Shown here in pieces: positions 1-7,029 of a stretch of DNA of 40,356 nt. Source of the stretch: Candidatus Bipolaricaulota bacterium (GTDB lineage: Bacteria; Bipolaricaulota; Bipolaricaulia; RBG-16-55-9; DRXL01). How positions within the stretch are numbered: the first letter of the stretch is position 1; each line of letters begins with the position of its first letter. The stretch covers positions 1 to 40,356 of the forward strand of contig CALLJK010000025.1 of NCBI GenBank assembly GCA_938091745.1, read 5' to 3'. Both the position numbers and the translations under genes were made by a program. The notes under the pieces were generated by a model. That model worked only from the letters and a program-made list of their open reading frames with translations, was not told the origin of the DNA and ran no database searches.

Positions 1-79
1 CCAGCGCTGCAGCCAAGTTGACGGCGGTCGTCGTCTTACCGGAGCCGCCCTTCTGGTTAGTGATCGCGATACATCGCAT
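1..79 (-). CDS. parA: ParA/Soj-family ATPase, N-terminal fragment
   Basis: Only the first 26 codons are inside the window; the gene runs off the left edge. The peptide begins [20 protein letters not shown], which contains the deviant Walker A motif KGGxGKTT of ParA/Soj/MinD P-loop ATPases. Proteins of this family act in chromosome or plasmid partitioning, usually with ParB, which would lie beyond the edge. The ATG at 79 is preceded by a purine-rich AAGGGGGAAA. A second in-frame reason for this start is that the conserved beta strand begins right after it. MinD or another ParA-like ATPase cannot be excluded from 26 residues. Confidence 0.8.
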   Translation of the reverse strand, partial: MRCIAITNQKGGSGKTTTAVNLAAAL

Positions 80-125
80 AAGTTCCCGTTTCCCCCTTTC
101 CCAACGTTGGAGCTTTCGTAGACGT

Positions 126-155
126 ATCATACGGGAGAGGCTCCCGGGCAGTCAA
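126..155 (-). promoter_or_regulatory. Candidate sigma70 promoter for parA
   Basis: On the minus strand TTGACT (150-155) is followed after 18 bp by TATGAT (126-131), about 45 bp before the parA ATG. It lies just beyond the stop of the upstream regulator gene, so parA could be transcribed separately from it. A short GGGAG/CTCCC hairpin falls in the spacer. Confidence 0.45.
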
Positions 156-163
156 ATAGGGGG

Positions 164-475
164 CTACTTTAGGCGGGTCTTGGCCGTACGTAAGAACTGG
201 AGAAAGCTCCCAAACGCTTCTTCGATCTTGGCAACGTTCAGTGAATAATATTTCGTCTGGCCCTCGCGGCGCGGAGTCACAAAGCCCTGTTGTCGTAAAA
301 TCGTGAGATTGCGCGAGATCGTGCTGGGATCGCGATCTTCTATATCTTCGCCCTGAAACGCCTCGACAATCTGCGAGACGGTCATCTCCCCGTGCGCTGC
401 TAACAGCTCCATCAGCCGCAGCCGCGACCGGTGCGACAGACACTTAAAGAGATAAATATACTGCGTGTAGATCAT
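164..475 (-). CDS. ArsR-family winged-helix regulator
   Basis: A 103-residue DNA-binding protein. It reads as one winged helix-turn-helix: a CLSHRSRLRLMELL helix, then a recognition segment around DPSTISRNLTILRQQGFV and a wing ending GQTKYYSLN. This is the ArsR/SmtB fold, normally a dimeric repressor. The classic metal-sensing ELCVCDL box is absent and the only Cys is near residue 12, so the signal is probably not a metal bound at the alpha-3 site. The start at 475 is chosen because AAGGAG lies 6 nt upstream; a longer frame to 508 has no such site. It diverges from the GreA-like gene and precedes parA on the same strand. A role in autoregulation through the shared promoter region is inferred. 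Confidence 0.85.
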   Translation of the reverse strand: MIYTQYIYLFKCLSHRSRLRLMELLAAHGEMTVSQIVEAFQGEDIEDRDPSTISRNLTILRQQGFVTPRREGQTKYYSLNVAKIEEAFGSFLQFLRTAKTRLK

Positions 476-501
476 CTTTGGCTCCTTGTGATCTCCATCC
501 C

Positions 502-530
502 TTGACAAAGGGCGCGTTTAGCATTATAAT
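502..530 (+). promoter_or_regulatory. Consensus sigma70 promoter for the GreA-like gene
   Basis: TTGACA (502-507), a 17-bp spacer and TATAAT (525-530) match both hexamers perfectly. Transcription would start near 537, giving a leader of about 65 nt before the GTG at 604. Confidence 0.8.
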
Positions 531-551
531 ATATAAGCTATATTTGTGCAA
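523..551 (-). promoter_or_regulatory. Divergent sigma70 promoter for the ArsR-type gene
   Basis: On the minus strand TTGCAC (546-551), 17 bp, TATAAT (523-528). Its -10 overlaps the plus-strand -10 because the sequence ATTATAAT (523-530) is a palindrome. The two promoters therefore cannot both be occupied at once. Confidence 0.7.
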
Positions 552-567
552 CTGCGCAGATGCGCAG
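528..567. promoter_or_regulatory. Two inverted repeats, candidate repressor operators
   Basis: AATATA (528-533) pairs with TATATT (539-544), and CTGCGC (552-557) pairs with GCGCAG (562-567) across AGAT. Both lie over or next to the divergent -10/-35 elements, where an ArsR-family dimer would block transcription. Binding is inferred. Confidence 0.5.
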
Positions 568-603
568 CTTTTTAGAAACATGCGCGGAAGGAGGCTGGAG
601 ACC

Positions 604-879
604 GTGCAACAAATGACTGCCTCGCGTGTGAACGCTCGCCCGCGCGCCCAGAATCGGGACAGGGTGGAACTGGGCTGCCGGGTCACGGTCATAGAAACAC
701 GTTCGCGCCGTGCGCACCAGCTCACGCTCGTCAGCCCCGGTGAAGCAGATCCTGAAGGGGACCGCATCTCGACAGAGTCCCCGCTGGGACGAGCTTTACT
801 GGGGCGTCAGCTCGGTGAGTCTATCACTGTTCACGCGCCCATCGGCGAGCTGCGTTATCAGATTCTCGAGATTCTCTAA
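604..879 (+). CDS. Small GreA/GreB C-terminal domain protein
   Basis: A 91-residue protein whose last 70 residues match the GreA/GreB C-terminal FKBP-like domain: VELGCRVTVIE, then an ISTESPLGRALLG segment and a final RYQILEIL. Full GreA/GreB have an N-terminal coiled coil of about 75 residues that reaches into the RNA polymerase secondary channel. That coiled coil is missing here, as in Rnk-type and other stand-alone C-domain proteins, so transcript-cleavage stimulation is unlikely. It may instead bind polymerase. The GTG at 604 is preferred because GGAAGGAGG ends 9 nt before it; ATG at 613 is the alternative. The gene has a perfect-consensus promoter. Confidence 0.75.
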   Translation: MQQMTASRVNARPRAQNRDRVELGCRVTVIETRSRRAHQLTLVSPGEADPEGDRISTESPLGRALLGRQLGESITVHAPIGELRYQILEIL

Positions 880-918
880 GGGAAGGGCTGGCCCAGACTC
901 GTTCAACGTCCGGCAGTC

Positions 919-973
919 GGGGGGAAGAGCCCCCTAGAAATCTGGCTCCCAACCGTCTAGGGGGTCTTCCCCC
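919..973. repeat. Imperfect inverted repeat after the GreA-like gene
   Basis: Left arm 919-938 (GGGGGGAAGAGCCCCCTAGA) and right arm 956-973 (TCTAGGGGGTCTTCCCCC) can form a stem of about 18 bp with one bulged base and a 17-nt loop. There is no T tract, so it is a mobile-type palindromic repeat or a weak transcript end rather than a classical terminator. The rest of 880-1056 shows only a possible TACAAT -10 at 1015-1020. Confidence 0.55.
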
Positions 974-1056
974 ACCCTCTCTTCGTGAGCTGTCAGTTCC
1001 CTCACTCTGTGTGCTACAATATCCCTCGAAAGCTTTTCTCAAGGACGGTGTCCACG

Positions 1057-2106
1057 ATGCGCACAAAGATTTTTGCTCTGATCTCTCTTATGCTCCTCAC
1101 ACTTGCGGTCACGGCGCACGCGACCGTGACGGGCGCGTACAGAGCAACCGTCGCGCCTGGGGAACTCTATGAAGTCACGTTCGTGCCCACAGCACCCGGC
1201 CCAGTGCGTGTGCACTTTGAGCTGAGACCCTTAGAGTTATGGGCTTCAGCACAGCTCTACAAGCCCACCCAAGACCAGCCCATCGCGCTCACGATGGCCC
1301 ATAGCTCTTTCGATCTGCTCGCCGAGGCCGACGCTGAAAATCTCAATCAGCCCTGGCGTGTCGTGCTCTTGCATACGAACAGCGTCGCGCTCACCGTCGA
1401 GCTCAATATCACGTTCCCCAAGGCGTTCTGCGTCGAGATCGCTGCAGAGCTGAGCATTTATATCTCTTATGAAGAAGAAGCGGGCGAGCTCGAAGACCAT
1501 CACTGCGACCAGATGTGGCGGGCGCTGCGTTCGCTGAGCATGCGCCTCACCGAAGGACTGCGCAAGATCAAGTTCTTGCCCCCATCTGATGAAGTTGAAG
1601 GGCGCTTTCTCTATGCCGAGCGCACCATTGAGATGTACCGCATGACGCCGGGGCGGCGTTTTACGGGGGTCTTCTATCACGAGCTGGCGCACTTTGTGCA
1701 CTTCATTAAACTGGGCGCATCGCTCAAGCGCGAGTGGAACTCGCTTCACAGACAATCCGGATCCGATATGGCCAATTACGTGCGCGAGCCCTTCGGCGGC
1801 CCGCCCAATTACGCTATGACCAACGAGTACGAAGACTTCGCTGTGACGTTCTCGGCCTATATTCTCAATACAAAAGATCTCTTTGATCTAGGGATGGCGC
1901 GGCGCGACGCGGGAAAGCCCATTCTCTTAGAAAAAGCAAAGTTAATGGCTCAAGTCTTCTTGCACTACAAAGACGAGAAGCCCTATACGTATATCTATCG
2001 TTTAGGGTCTGGGTATCCGGTCATCCCTGTAGAACGAGCAGAAGTCCCGCTGACAGCAGAGGGCTTGCCCGATTTCACCGAGCCGATAAATTGGGAGAGA
2101 TTTTAA
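1057..2106 (+). CDS. Secreted putative zinc metallopeptidase
   Basis: A 349-residue protein with an N-terminal signal peptide (residues 1-22, MRTKIFALISLMLLTLAV followed by THA). The central region has HELAH at 208-212 in FYHELAHFVHF, the HExxH zinc site of gluzincin-type peptidases. About 45 residues later NEYEDFAVTFSAY offers a Glu as third zinc ligand. Residues 25-125 look like a beta-rich domain. It is most likely an exported protease acting outside the cytoplasmic membrane; the substrate is unknown. The start at 1057 is chosen for the signal peptide and an AAGGACGGTG element; the frame extends further up but those residues look non-coding. I do not recognise the subfamily. Confidence 0.75.
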   Translation: MRTKIFALISLMLLTLAVTAHATVTGAYRATVAPGELYEVTFVPTAPGPVRVHFELRPLELWASAQLYKPTQDQPIALTMAHSSFDLLAEADAENLNQPWRVVLLHTNSVALTVELNITFPKAFCVEIAAELSIYISYEEEAGELEDHHCDQMWRALRSLSMRLTEGLRKIKFLPPSDEVEGRFLYAERTIEMYRMTPGRRFTGVFYHELAHFVHFIKLGASLKREWNSLHRQSGSDMANYVREPFGGPPNYAMTNEYEDFAVTFSAYILNTKDLFDLGMARRDAGKPILLEKAKLMAQVFLHYKDEKPYTYIYRLGSGYPVIPVERAEVPLTAEGLPDFTEPINWERF

Positions 2107-2110
2107 CACA

Positions 2111-2203
2111 GAGGCCCTCACCCCTGTAGGGGCAGGTCTGAGACCTGCCCCTACCCCCTCCAAGGGGAGAGGGGTGGCCGCCAAGGCCGGGGTGAGGGCC
2201 TTC
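2111..2203. repeat. Nested palindromic intergenic repeat
   Basis: The outer arms AGGCCCTCACCCC and GGGGTGAGGGCCTT enclose a perfect 14-bp hairpin, GTAGGGGCAGGTCT (2126-2139) and its complement (2141-2154), with one central base. A GGGGAGAGGGG segment follows. It fills the space between two convergent genes and has no ORF. The layout suggests one palindromic element inserted into another. Confidence 0.65.
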
Positions 2204-2208
2204 CCCGC

Positions 2209-2676
2209 TCACTCGACCTTGATCTCGATGGGCTTCTCTTTCTCTTTGAGCGACTCCCGCAGCGGAACCGTCACCTTCAAAATCCCGTCCTCGAAGCTGG
2301 CCTTGATCTTCTTGGGATCGTCGGCCTGTTCGGGGAGCGGGAAGACCCGCTGGAACTTCCCGTAGTGACGGCCGATGCGGAAGTAGTTCTCCCGCTCGAT
2401 GCGCTCATCGCGCTTGACCTCGCCGCTGATGACGAGCCGGCCGTCTTCGACCTTGATCTCGATGTCGCTCTTCTTGACCCCGGGCAGCTCGGTCTCGTAG
2501 ACGAGCTTTCCGTCTTTCTCATAGATATCGGTCCGCCCGAAGGTCTCGAAGGGCGTCCAGTCGAAGAACAAGCTGCGGTCGAAGTCGGCAAACAGTTCGT
2601 CCATCAGGCGGCTCAGCCGCGTCGAGAGCGCGAAGGGTTCCCTCCAGAGTTCCGGCAGTCTGGTCATGTGACCCAC
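2209..2676 (-). CDS. Small heat-shock protein, Hsp20 family
   Basis: A 155-residue cytoplasmic ATP-independent chaperone. The alpha-crystallin domain spans roughly residues 45-147, from FGRTDIYEKDGKLVYETELPG to the signature ASFEDGILKVTVPL. It is followed by a tail with IEI, the IxI motif that docks neighbouring dimers in the oligomer. Length is usual for bacterial Hsp20. The ATG at 2676 has a strong AAGGAGGTG upstream. The gene is monocistronic, with a perfect sigma70 promoter and a CIRCE-like inverted repeat over the expected transcription start, so heat-inducible control by an HrcA-like repressor is inferred. Confidence 0.95.
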   Translation of the reverse strand: MGHMTRLPELWREPFALSTRLSRLMDELFADFDRSLFFDWTPFETFGRTDIYEKDGKLVYETELPGVKKSDIEIKVEDGRLVISGEVKRDERIERENYFRIGRHYGKFQRVFPLPEQADDPKKIKASFEDGILKVTVPLRESLKEKEKPIEIKVE

Positions 2677-2710
2677 CTCCTTTGCTCTTCTATTCTTACT
2701 TTTCTCGAAA

Positions 2711-2737
2711 TTAGCAGACTTGACTCTAGTCTGCTAA
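2711..2737. promoter_or_regulatory. CIRCE-like operator of hsp20
   Basis: TTAGCAGAC-N9-GTCTGCTAA is a perfect inverted repeat with the 9-9-9 geometry of CIRCE (TTAGCACTC-N9-GAGTGCTAA), the HrcA target. The outer TTAGCA is conserved and the inner three bases of each arm differ. It covers the predicted +1 and early leader, the usual place for CIRCE. Confidence 0.7.
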
Positions 2738-2741
2738 CTGT

Positions 2742-2770
2742 ATTATAGCAGAGGGGGCCGAGTTTGTCAA
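2742..2770 (-). promoter_or_regulatory. Consensus sigma70 promoter of hsp20
   Basis: On the minus strand TTGACA (2765-2770), 17 bp, TATAAT (2742-2747). Both hexamers are perfect, so housekeeping sigma with repressor control is more likely than a heat-shock sigma factor. Confidence 0.85.
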
Positions 2771-2798
2771 GTTTTCAGACTGGAAGCGAGAAATTCTT

Positions 2799-4085
2799 CT
2801 ACTTCGTGGGCTGAGCCAGCCTGGCCCGCAGCGCTGCCAGCTCCGCCTGCCGTGCGTAATCTATAGCTTCACCCAAGATCCTTGCAGCTTCCTGGGGGCT
2901 GTGAAAGCCCATACTGTTCTCAGCGGAGATGAAGTCCCAGCGCATCTGCGCTCTCCTGTGTAAGAGACGTGCTTCTTGTAACGCTTCATCGCTGGCCCCA
3001 GCTTCCTTGGCGGCTTTGATCGCATCAATAGCAGCAATAATCGCTTCTTCGGCACGTACCATCAGATTGTGCGTTCGATCTTGTATGCGCTCGACACGCT
3101 CGCGCAACTCTTGCTCCGAAGCCCGATGGCAGGTCATGCACGAGCCGGCAATATTCAAGAGCGGGCTGCGCACCCAATGATCGCTAATTTTGATAGCACC
3201 CTCGCGCTTGTAAGGCATATGACAGTCGGCACATGAGACCCTGGCTTGATAATGAATCCCCGTTGTAAACAGTTCAAATTCGGGGTGCTGCATCTTGAGC
3301 AGTGGCGCGCCGGACTCAGCATGCACAAAGTCGACAAAGCTGTACTCGTCGTAGAAGCGTTCGATGTCGTCTATAGTAAAGCCTCTGTCCCAGGGGAAGA
3401 CGAGATACTTTCCTTCACCCCGGAAGTAGTATTCGACATGGCACTGGGCACAGACGAACGTGCGCATCTCTTGCCGCGTCGCCTTGGAGATATCTATTCC
3501 CCGACGCTGCATCGCTTCTAAAAAAGCTGGGCGCGAGATGCGCAGATTCATCGTCTTAGCATCATGACAGTCTACGCATGAGATGCCATGCTGCGCTTTC
3601 GCTGCCCACTCAGCAAAGGGCGTCACGTAGAATTGAGCAGGGCTGCCCGCTTCTTCTAAGAACTGTGGGACGTTACCGCTCTTGCACGTCATACACGCAC
3701 CGGCTTTAGGCTCGCGTTTGGTCTCCTTGACATCAACAAAAGACCACCAGTGGCCACGCTCCTCTTTGTAGTCTATCGAGAAGGGATTTCCCGCAAAGAG
3801 TCGCTTCAGTCTCGGGTTCTCTTCGACTTTCTGATAGGGCACCGAGCCGCCGTACTTGGTGCGCTCTTTCGATTCTTGTGTTCTCAAATAGCCCGCGTAC
3901 TGTCTGGGCCAGTTCTGTCCCCACACCGACGGATCTGGCTCGCTCGTGGCAATCTCGATCAAGCGCCGTGAGGCTTCTTCAGCCTCGCGCTTGCGCTCCA
4001 TGATGTTCACTAAAAGAGCCGTCACCGCTGCTGTCACGCCCACGATTACAATAAAGAGCATCGCCCAAAGCACGATCCGTCTCAT
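2799..4085 (-). CDS. nrfA: Cytochrome c nitrite reductase, ammonia-forming (NrfA)
   Basis: A 428-residue pentaheme cytochrome c that reduces nitrite to ammonium with six electrons on the outer face of the membrane. Heme sites are CMTCK (131-135), the lysine-ligated catalytic heme unique to NrfA, and CVDCH (170-174), CAQCH (212-216), CADCH (285-289) and CMTCH (316-320). CAQCHVEYYF holds the conserved active-site Tyr, and HPEFELFTTGIH the conserved His. Residues 4-28 form an N-terminal membrane segment that lacks an obvious cleavage site, so the protein may stay anchored. It follows nrfH by 58 bp with its own AAGGAGGT site. Together the two allow respiratory nitrite ammonification with quinol as donor. 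Confidence 0.96.
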   Translation of the reverse strand: MRRIVLWAMLFIVIVGVTAAVTALLVNIMERKREAEEASRRLIEIATSEPDPSVWGQNWPRQYAGYLRTQESKERTKYGGSVPYQKVEENPRLKRLFAGNPFSIDYKEERGHWWSFVDVKETKREPKAGACMTCKSGNVPQFLEEAGSPAQFYVTPFAEWAAKAQHGISCVDCHDAKTMNLRISRPAFLEAMQRRGIDISKATRQEMRTFVCAQCHVEYYFRGEGKYLVFPWDRGFTIDDIERFYDEYSFVDFVHAESGAPLLKMQHPEFELFTTGIHYQARVSCADCHMPYKREGAIKISDHWVRSPLLNIAGSCMTCHRASEQELRERVERIQDRTHNLMVRAEEAIIAAIDAIKAAKEAGASDEALQEARLLHRRAQMRWDFISAENSMGFHSPQEAARILGEAIDYARQAELAALRARLAQPTK

Positions 4086-4143
4086 TACTACCTCCTTACG
4101 CTCTCTTGTGAGCTTTTAAACTGTCTGTGAACCCTGAACTATC

Positions 4144-4590
4144 TCACGGTCCGTGCCCCACCCCGCGATGGCACGTGAAGCACGCGCGATCAAGATTGGC
4201 TTGGTGCACGATCTCACTCACGATCACGCTATGACAGTCAATACAATTCGCTTGCAGGATCTGCTGGTTGGCTACGCTGATGCGGATCGGCTCTGGGAAA
4301 CTCTGCAGCGTGAACGCCACAGAGTGATTGAATCCGTTGCGTGCCTTGGAGAGCCATTTCCCAAAGAAATCGTGGGGAACGTGACAGGCGTTGCATGTCG
4401 CCACAGCTTGATGGCTGGAACGCGACCAGGAGTTATAAACGTCGTTCATGATATGACAGTTGACACACGCTTGTGGGGTGTCGGAGAAGTACGAGCCTCC
4501 ACGCGCATAGATGAACGTAAAGACTCCTAAGCCGACCAAGATTGCTAGAGCCGCGAACACTGCTATCTTCAGTCCCAACCACAGGCGCAC
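4144..4590 (-). CDS. nrfH: NrfH, tetraheme quinol dehydrogenase of the nitrite reductase
   Basis: A 148-residue NapC/NirT-family membrane cytochrome c. One N-terminal transmembrane helix (about residues 7-29) precedes four heme sites: CVNCH (42-46), CNACH (66-70), CIDCH (116-120) and CFTCH (137-141). It takes electrons from menaquinol and passes them to NrfA, with which it forms the membrane complex. The length and the nrfH-nrfA order are typical of the NrfHA type. The start is GTG at 4590 after GAGGG. A promoter lies 30 bp upstream, so nrfHA is its own unit and does not depend on the DUF1028 gene. Confidence 0.95.
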   Translation of the reverse strand: MRLWLGLKIAVFAALAILVGLGVFTFIYARGGSYFSDTPQACVNCHIMNDVYNSWSRSSHQAVATCNACHVPHDFFGKWLSKARNGFNHSVAFTLQSFPEPIRISVANQQILQANCIDCHSVIVSEIVHQANLDRACFTCHRGVGHGP

Positions 4591-4619
4591 GCTGATCCCT
4601 CGCGTCTGAGTTGAGACTC

Positions 4620-4648
4620 ACTATACTGAGGAAGCCAGAAAGATGCAA
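4620..4648 (-). promoter_or_regulatory. nrfHA promoter
   Basis: On the minus strand TTGCAT (4643-4648), 17 bp, TATAGT (4620-4625), with a leader of about 23 nt before the nrfH GTG. No clear FNR-type TTGAT/ATCAA palindrome was seen. Confidence 0.65.
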
Positions 4649-4652
4649 ATCG

Positions 4653-5513
4653 CTAGCTCGTAAACTTCTCTTGCAAAAACTTTAAGACCCGTGCGTCGAG
4701 AAACTGTGGATCTTTCTGCAAGCGCATCTCAAGATTCTCTGTATTGTGGAAGTCTATGAGCGCCTGGCGCGTTGCCTTGTCGAGTTTGCCGTGCACCGTG
4801 CCTTTATAGTACCCCAATGCTTTGAGCATCGTCTGGACACGCTTCGTCGCCGTCGTGTCAAGCTTGATACGCTTCTTTGTCTGGCCAAAGTACAGCTCGT
4901 GCAGATCTAAAAGCCGCGCGAGTTCCTCAATCGGCTGTGGGTGGTCGTCAACTCTTAAGTCAATCATTCGATCAGTGAATTCCCCGTAGCCGCTCTTCTC
5001 TTTCACGACGACGATGGCTGCCGACTGCTGGCCGCGGCGGTCGCCGCCGGCGCGTTGCCCCGCACGCAGAGCTTCTAATAATCTTTTCCAGAGCGGGCCA
5101 CGCGTCCTCTCGAACGCCTCCGCCATCGCCTCGACTGTCTCTTGGCCCACTAAGATATTGCCCTGAACCGAAAAATTTTTGCCCACGATGTGCCCGGCCC
5201 ACGGATAGCATTCCTTTCCCGTGAACGCTGCCGCGCGCCCTTGAGCGTCGACGATCCCCACTTGACGATGCTCGCGCCCTTCGTCGGTCTCTAAGAGCTT
5301 TTTCAGCGTTTCCTCAGCCGAGAAGCCCAGCTTGAGCATTGCTAAGCCTCGCGGGCCATAGCTTGTGTTCGCGTAGGCTTGCGTGGCAATCGCGCCGACG
5401 TTCGCTTCCGCCCAGGGCACAATGGAGCCTACAGCTAAAAACTTCGACTGCACTGCCACGCCCCACTCCTCCGCTTTGAGATCGCACGCGACAATCGAGA
5501 ACGTCGAAAGCAT
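4653..5513 (-). CDS. DUF1028 Ntn-hydrolase-like protein with C-terminal peptidoglycan-binding-like domain
   Basis: A 286-residue protein. Residues 1-205 match the DUF1028 family: MLSTFSIVACDLKAEEWGVA, then SKFLAVGSIVPWAEANVGAIATQ, VGIVDAQGRAAAFTG and the NILVGQETVEAM segment. The family resembles N-terminal nucleophile hydrolases; its substrate is not established. Residues 230-286 (VQTMLKALGYYKGTVHGKLDKATRQALIDF) look like a peptidoglycan-binding repeat. The start at 5513 is chosen because AGAGGTG precedes it; the extra 21 codons of the longer frame are translated repeat DNA. It lies 4 bp after the rarA stop, so both genes are probably cotranscribed. Confidence 0.8.
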   Translation of the reverse strand: MLSTFSIVACDLKAEEWGVAVQSKFLAVGSIVPWAEANVGAIATQAYANTSYGPRGLAMLKLGFSAEETLKKLLETDEGREHRQVGIVDAQGRAAAFTGKECYPWAGHIVGKNFSVQGNILVGQETVEAMAEAFERTRGPLWKRLLEALRAGQRAGGDRRGQQSAAIVVVKEKSGYGEFTDRMIDLRVDDHPQPIEELARLLDLHELYFGQTKKRIKLDTTATKRVQTMLKALGYYKGTVHGKLDKATRQALIDFHNTENLEMRLQKDPQFLDARVLKFLQEKFTS

Positions 5514-5517
5514 CGCT

Positions 5518-6876
5518 TCACCTCTTAAGATCTTCTTCAGTGCCTTCCGTGCTTCTCTGTGCCTTCCGTGATTCAAGCGCCCGTGCCCGCAGTTCCCTCC
5601 AGCGCTCTAGTCGCTGCTTGATCTCGCGCTCGTAGCCAGAATCTTTGGGATGATAGTATGTCCTGCTTCGCAGACTCTCTGGGAGACACTCCAGCGGCGC
5701 GACGCCCTCCGGCAGACTGTGCGCGTACTGATAGCCCCTGCCGTAGCCCACCTCCCTCATGAGCTGCGTGACCGGGTTCCGTAAGTGCAACGGGACCGGC
5801 TCGTTGCGCGTCGTCTCTACATCGTGCTGGGCTTCGCCGAACGCTTGATACACAGAGTTGCTCTTGGGCGCGGTCGCCAGATAAATAACCGTCTCAGCCA
5901 GGGCCAGCTCGCCCTCCGGCGAGCCTAAGAAATCATACGCGTCTTTGGCTGCAACAGCGACCGAGAGCGCTTGTGGGTCAGCGAGCCCAATATCTTCGAC
6001 GGCCATGCGTATGAGTCTGCGCGCGATGTAGAGCGGGTCCTCGCCGCCGGCGAGCATCCGCGCCAGCCAATACAAAGCCGCGTCAGGATCGGAATTCCGC
6101 ACGCTCTTGTGCAGCGCGCTTATGAGATTATAGTGCTCTTCTCCGGATTTATCATAGATGGGGAGCTTGCGCTGCGCTACGTCTTGCACCGTCTTTAAAT
6201 CAATGAGCTCTTTGGTCGTCTCGGCGGCAAGCTCCAACAGATTCAAAGCGCGTCGCGCGTCGCCGTCGCAGTATTGCGCGATAAACTCTTCGGCGTCGGG
6301 GGAGAGTTTGAGATTGCGCGCGCCCAGGCCGCGCTCGCGATCCGCAAGAGCACGTCTCAGTATCTTTTTAATATCTTCAGAGCTGAGGGGCTGCAAAACA
6401 AAGACTTGCGAGCGCGACAGCAACGGCGCAATGATCTCAAACGACGGGTTCTCCGTTGTCGCGCCGACTAAGAGAATAGACCCCTCTTCGACGTAGGGCA
6501 AGAAGACGGCTTGTTGGGCTTTATTGAAGCGATGGAGCTCGTCAACGAAGATGAGATCGCGCGCCCCGTAGCCCTGAAATTTCTGTCTTGAGCGCTCCAT
6601 CGCGCTCTGAATCTCTTTTATAGACGAGCGCGTCGCGCTGAACGCTAGAAAGTCTGCGCCGCACGAGCGCGCGATGATCCAGCCCAACGTAGTTTTTCCC
6701 GTCCCCGGCGGCCCCCACAAGACCAACGAGCGAATCTCGTTCTGCTCGATCATCTTGCGTAAGGGCTTGCCGGGGCCGACTAGGTCTTCTTGGCCCACAA
6801 ATTCGTCTAAGCTCTGCGGGCGCATCCGTTCGGCTAGGGGCGGGCGCTGCTTCTTGGCGCGGAAGAGCTGGCTCAT
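5518..6876 (-). CDS. rarA: Replication-associated recombination protein A (RarA/MgsA)
   Basis: A 452-residue AAA+ ATPase of the clamp-loader clade that acts at stalled forks and with single-strand-binding protein. Walker A is GPPGTGKT (55-62) and Walker B LIFVDELHRFNKAQQ (108-122), followed by sensor 1 GATTENPSFE. The C-terminal part carries the family helical and tetramerisation region down to YYHPKDSGYEREI. The start MSQLFRAKKQRPPLAERMRP agrees with the usual N-terminus; a GTG nine codons earlier is possible. The last ~20 residues (ESRKAQRSTEGTEEDLKR) are encoded by an intergenic-type repeat that has run into the gene and are unlikely to be functional. Confidence 0.95.
   Translation of the reverse strand: MSQLFRAKKQRPPLAERMRPQSLDEFVGQEDLVGPGKPLRKMIEQNEIRSLVLWGPPGTGKTTLGWIIARSCGADFLAFSATRSSIKEIQSAMERSRQKFQGYGARDLIFVDELHRFNKAQQAVFLPYVEEGSILLVGATTENPSFEIIAPLLSRSQVFVLQPLSSEDIKKILRRALADRERGLGARNLKLSPDAEEFIAQYCDGDARRALNLLELAAETTKELIDLKTVQDVAQRKLPIYDKSGEEHYNLISALHKSVRNSDPDAALYWLARMLAGGEDPLYIARRLIRMAVEDIGLADPQALSVAVAAKDAYDFLGSPEGELALAETVIYLATAPKSNSVYQAFGEAQHDVETTRNEPVPLHLRNPVTQLMREVGYGRGYQYAHSLPEGVAPLECLPESLRSRTYYHPKDSGYEREIKQRLERWRELRARALESRKAQRSTEGTEEDLKR
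5541..5576. repeat. CCTTCCGTG-type repeat, copy 1
   Basis: Two TGCCTTCCGTG units ending in ATTCAA. The same unit recurs at 8460-8547 and 40242-40282. Here it encodes the C-terminal tail of RarA. Confidence 0.75.
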
Positions 6877-6997
6877 CGCCTTATTGTATGTCTTTCTCCC
6901 CACAAAGACAAGGGTGTCAAGCCCCCTGCCCTGCCCAAGATTTGCGATCTTTCCGCGCGTTTGGTGGGCAAACTGTCAGATACCCTGCACAGACGCT

Positions 6998-7003
6998 TAT
7001 AAT
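6998..7003 (+). promoter_or_regulatory. -10 element for the Crp/Fnr-like gene
   Basis: TATAAT at 6998-7003 puts the start near 7010, 20 bp before the ATG. The -35 region is poor (CTGTCA or GTCAGA at 6973-6980). The remaining 6877-6990 between divergent rarA and this gene shows no further feature. Confidence 0.45.
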
Positions 7004-7029
7004 AAAAAGCCCAGGGCGGGAGGGAATTA

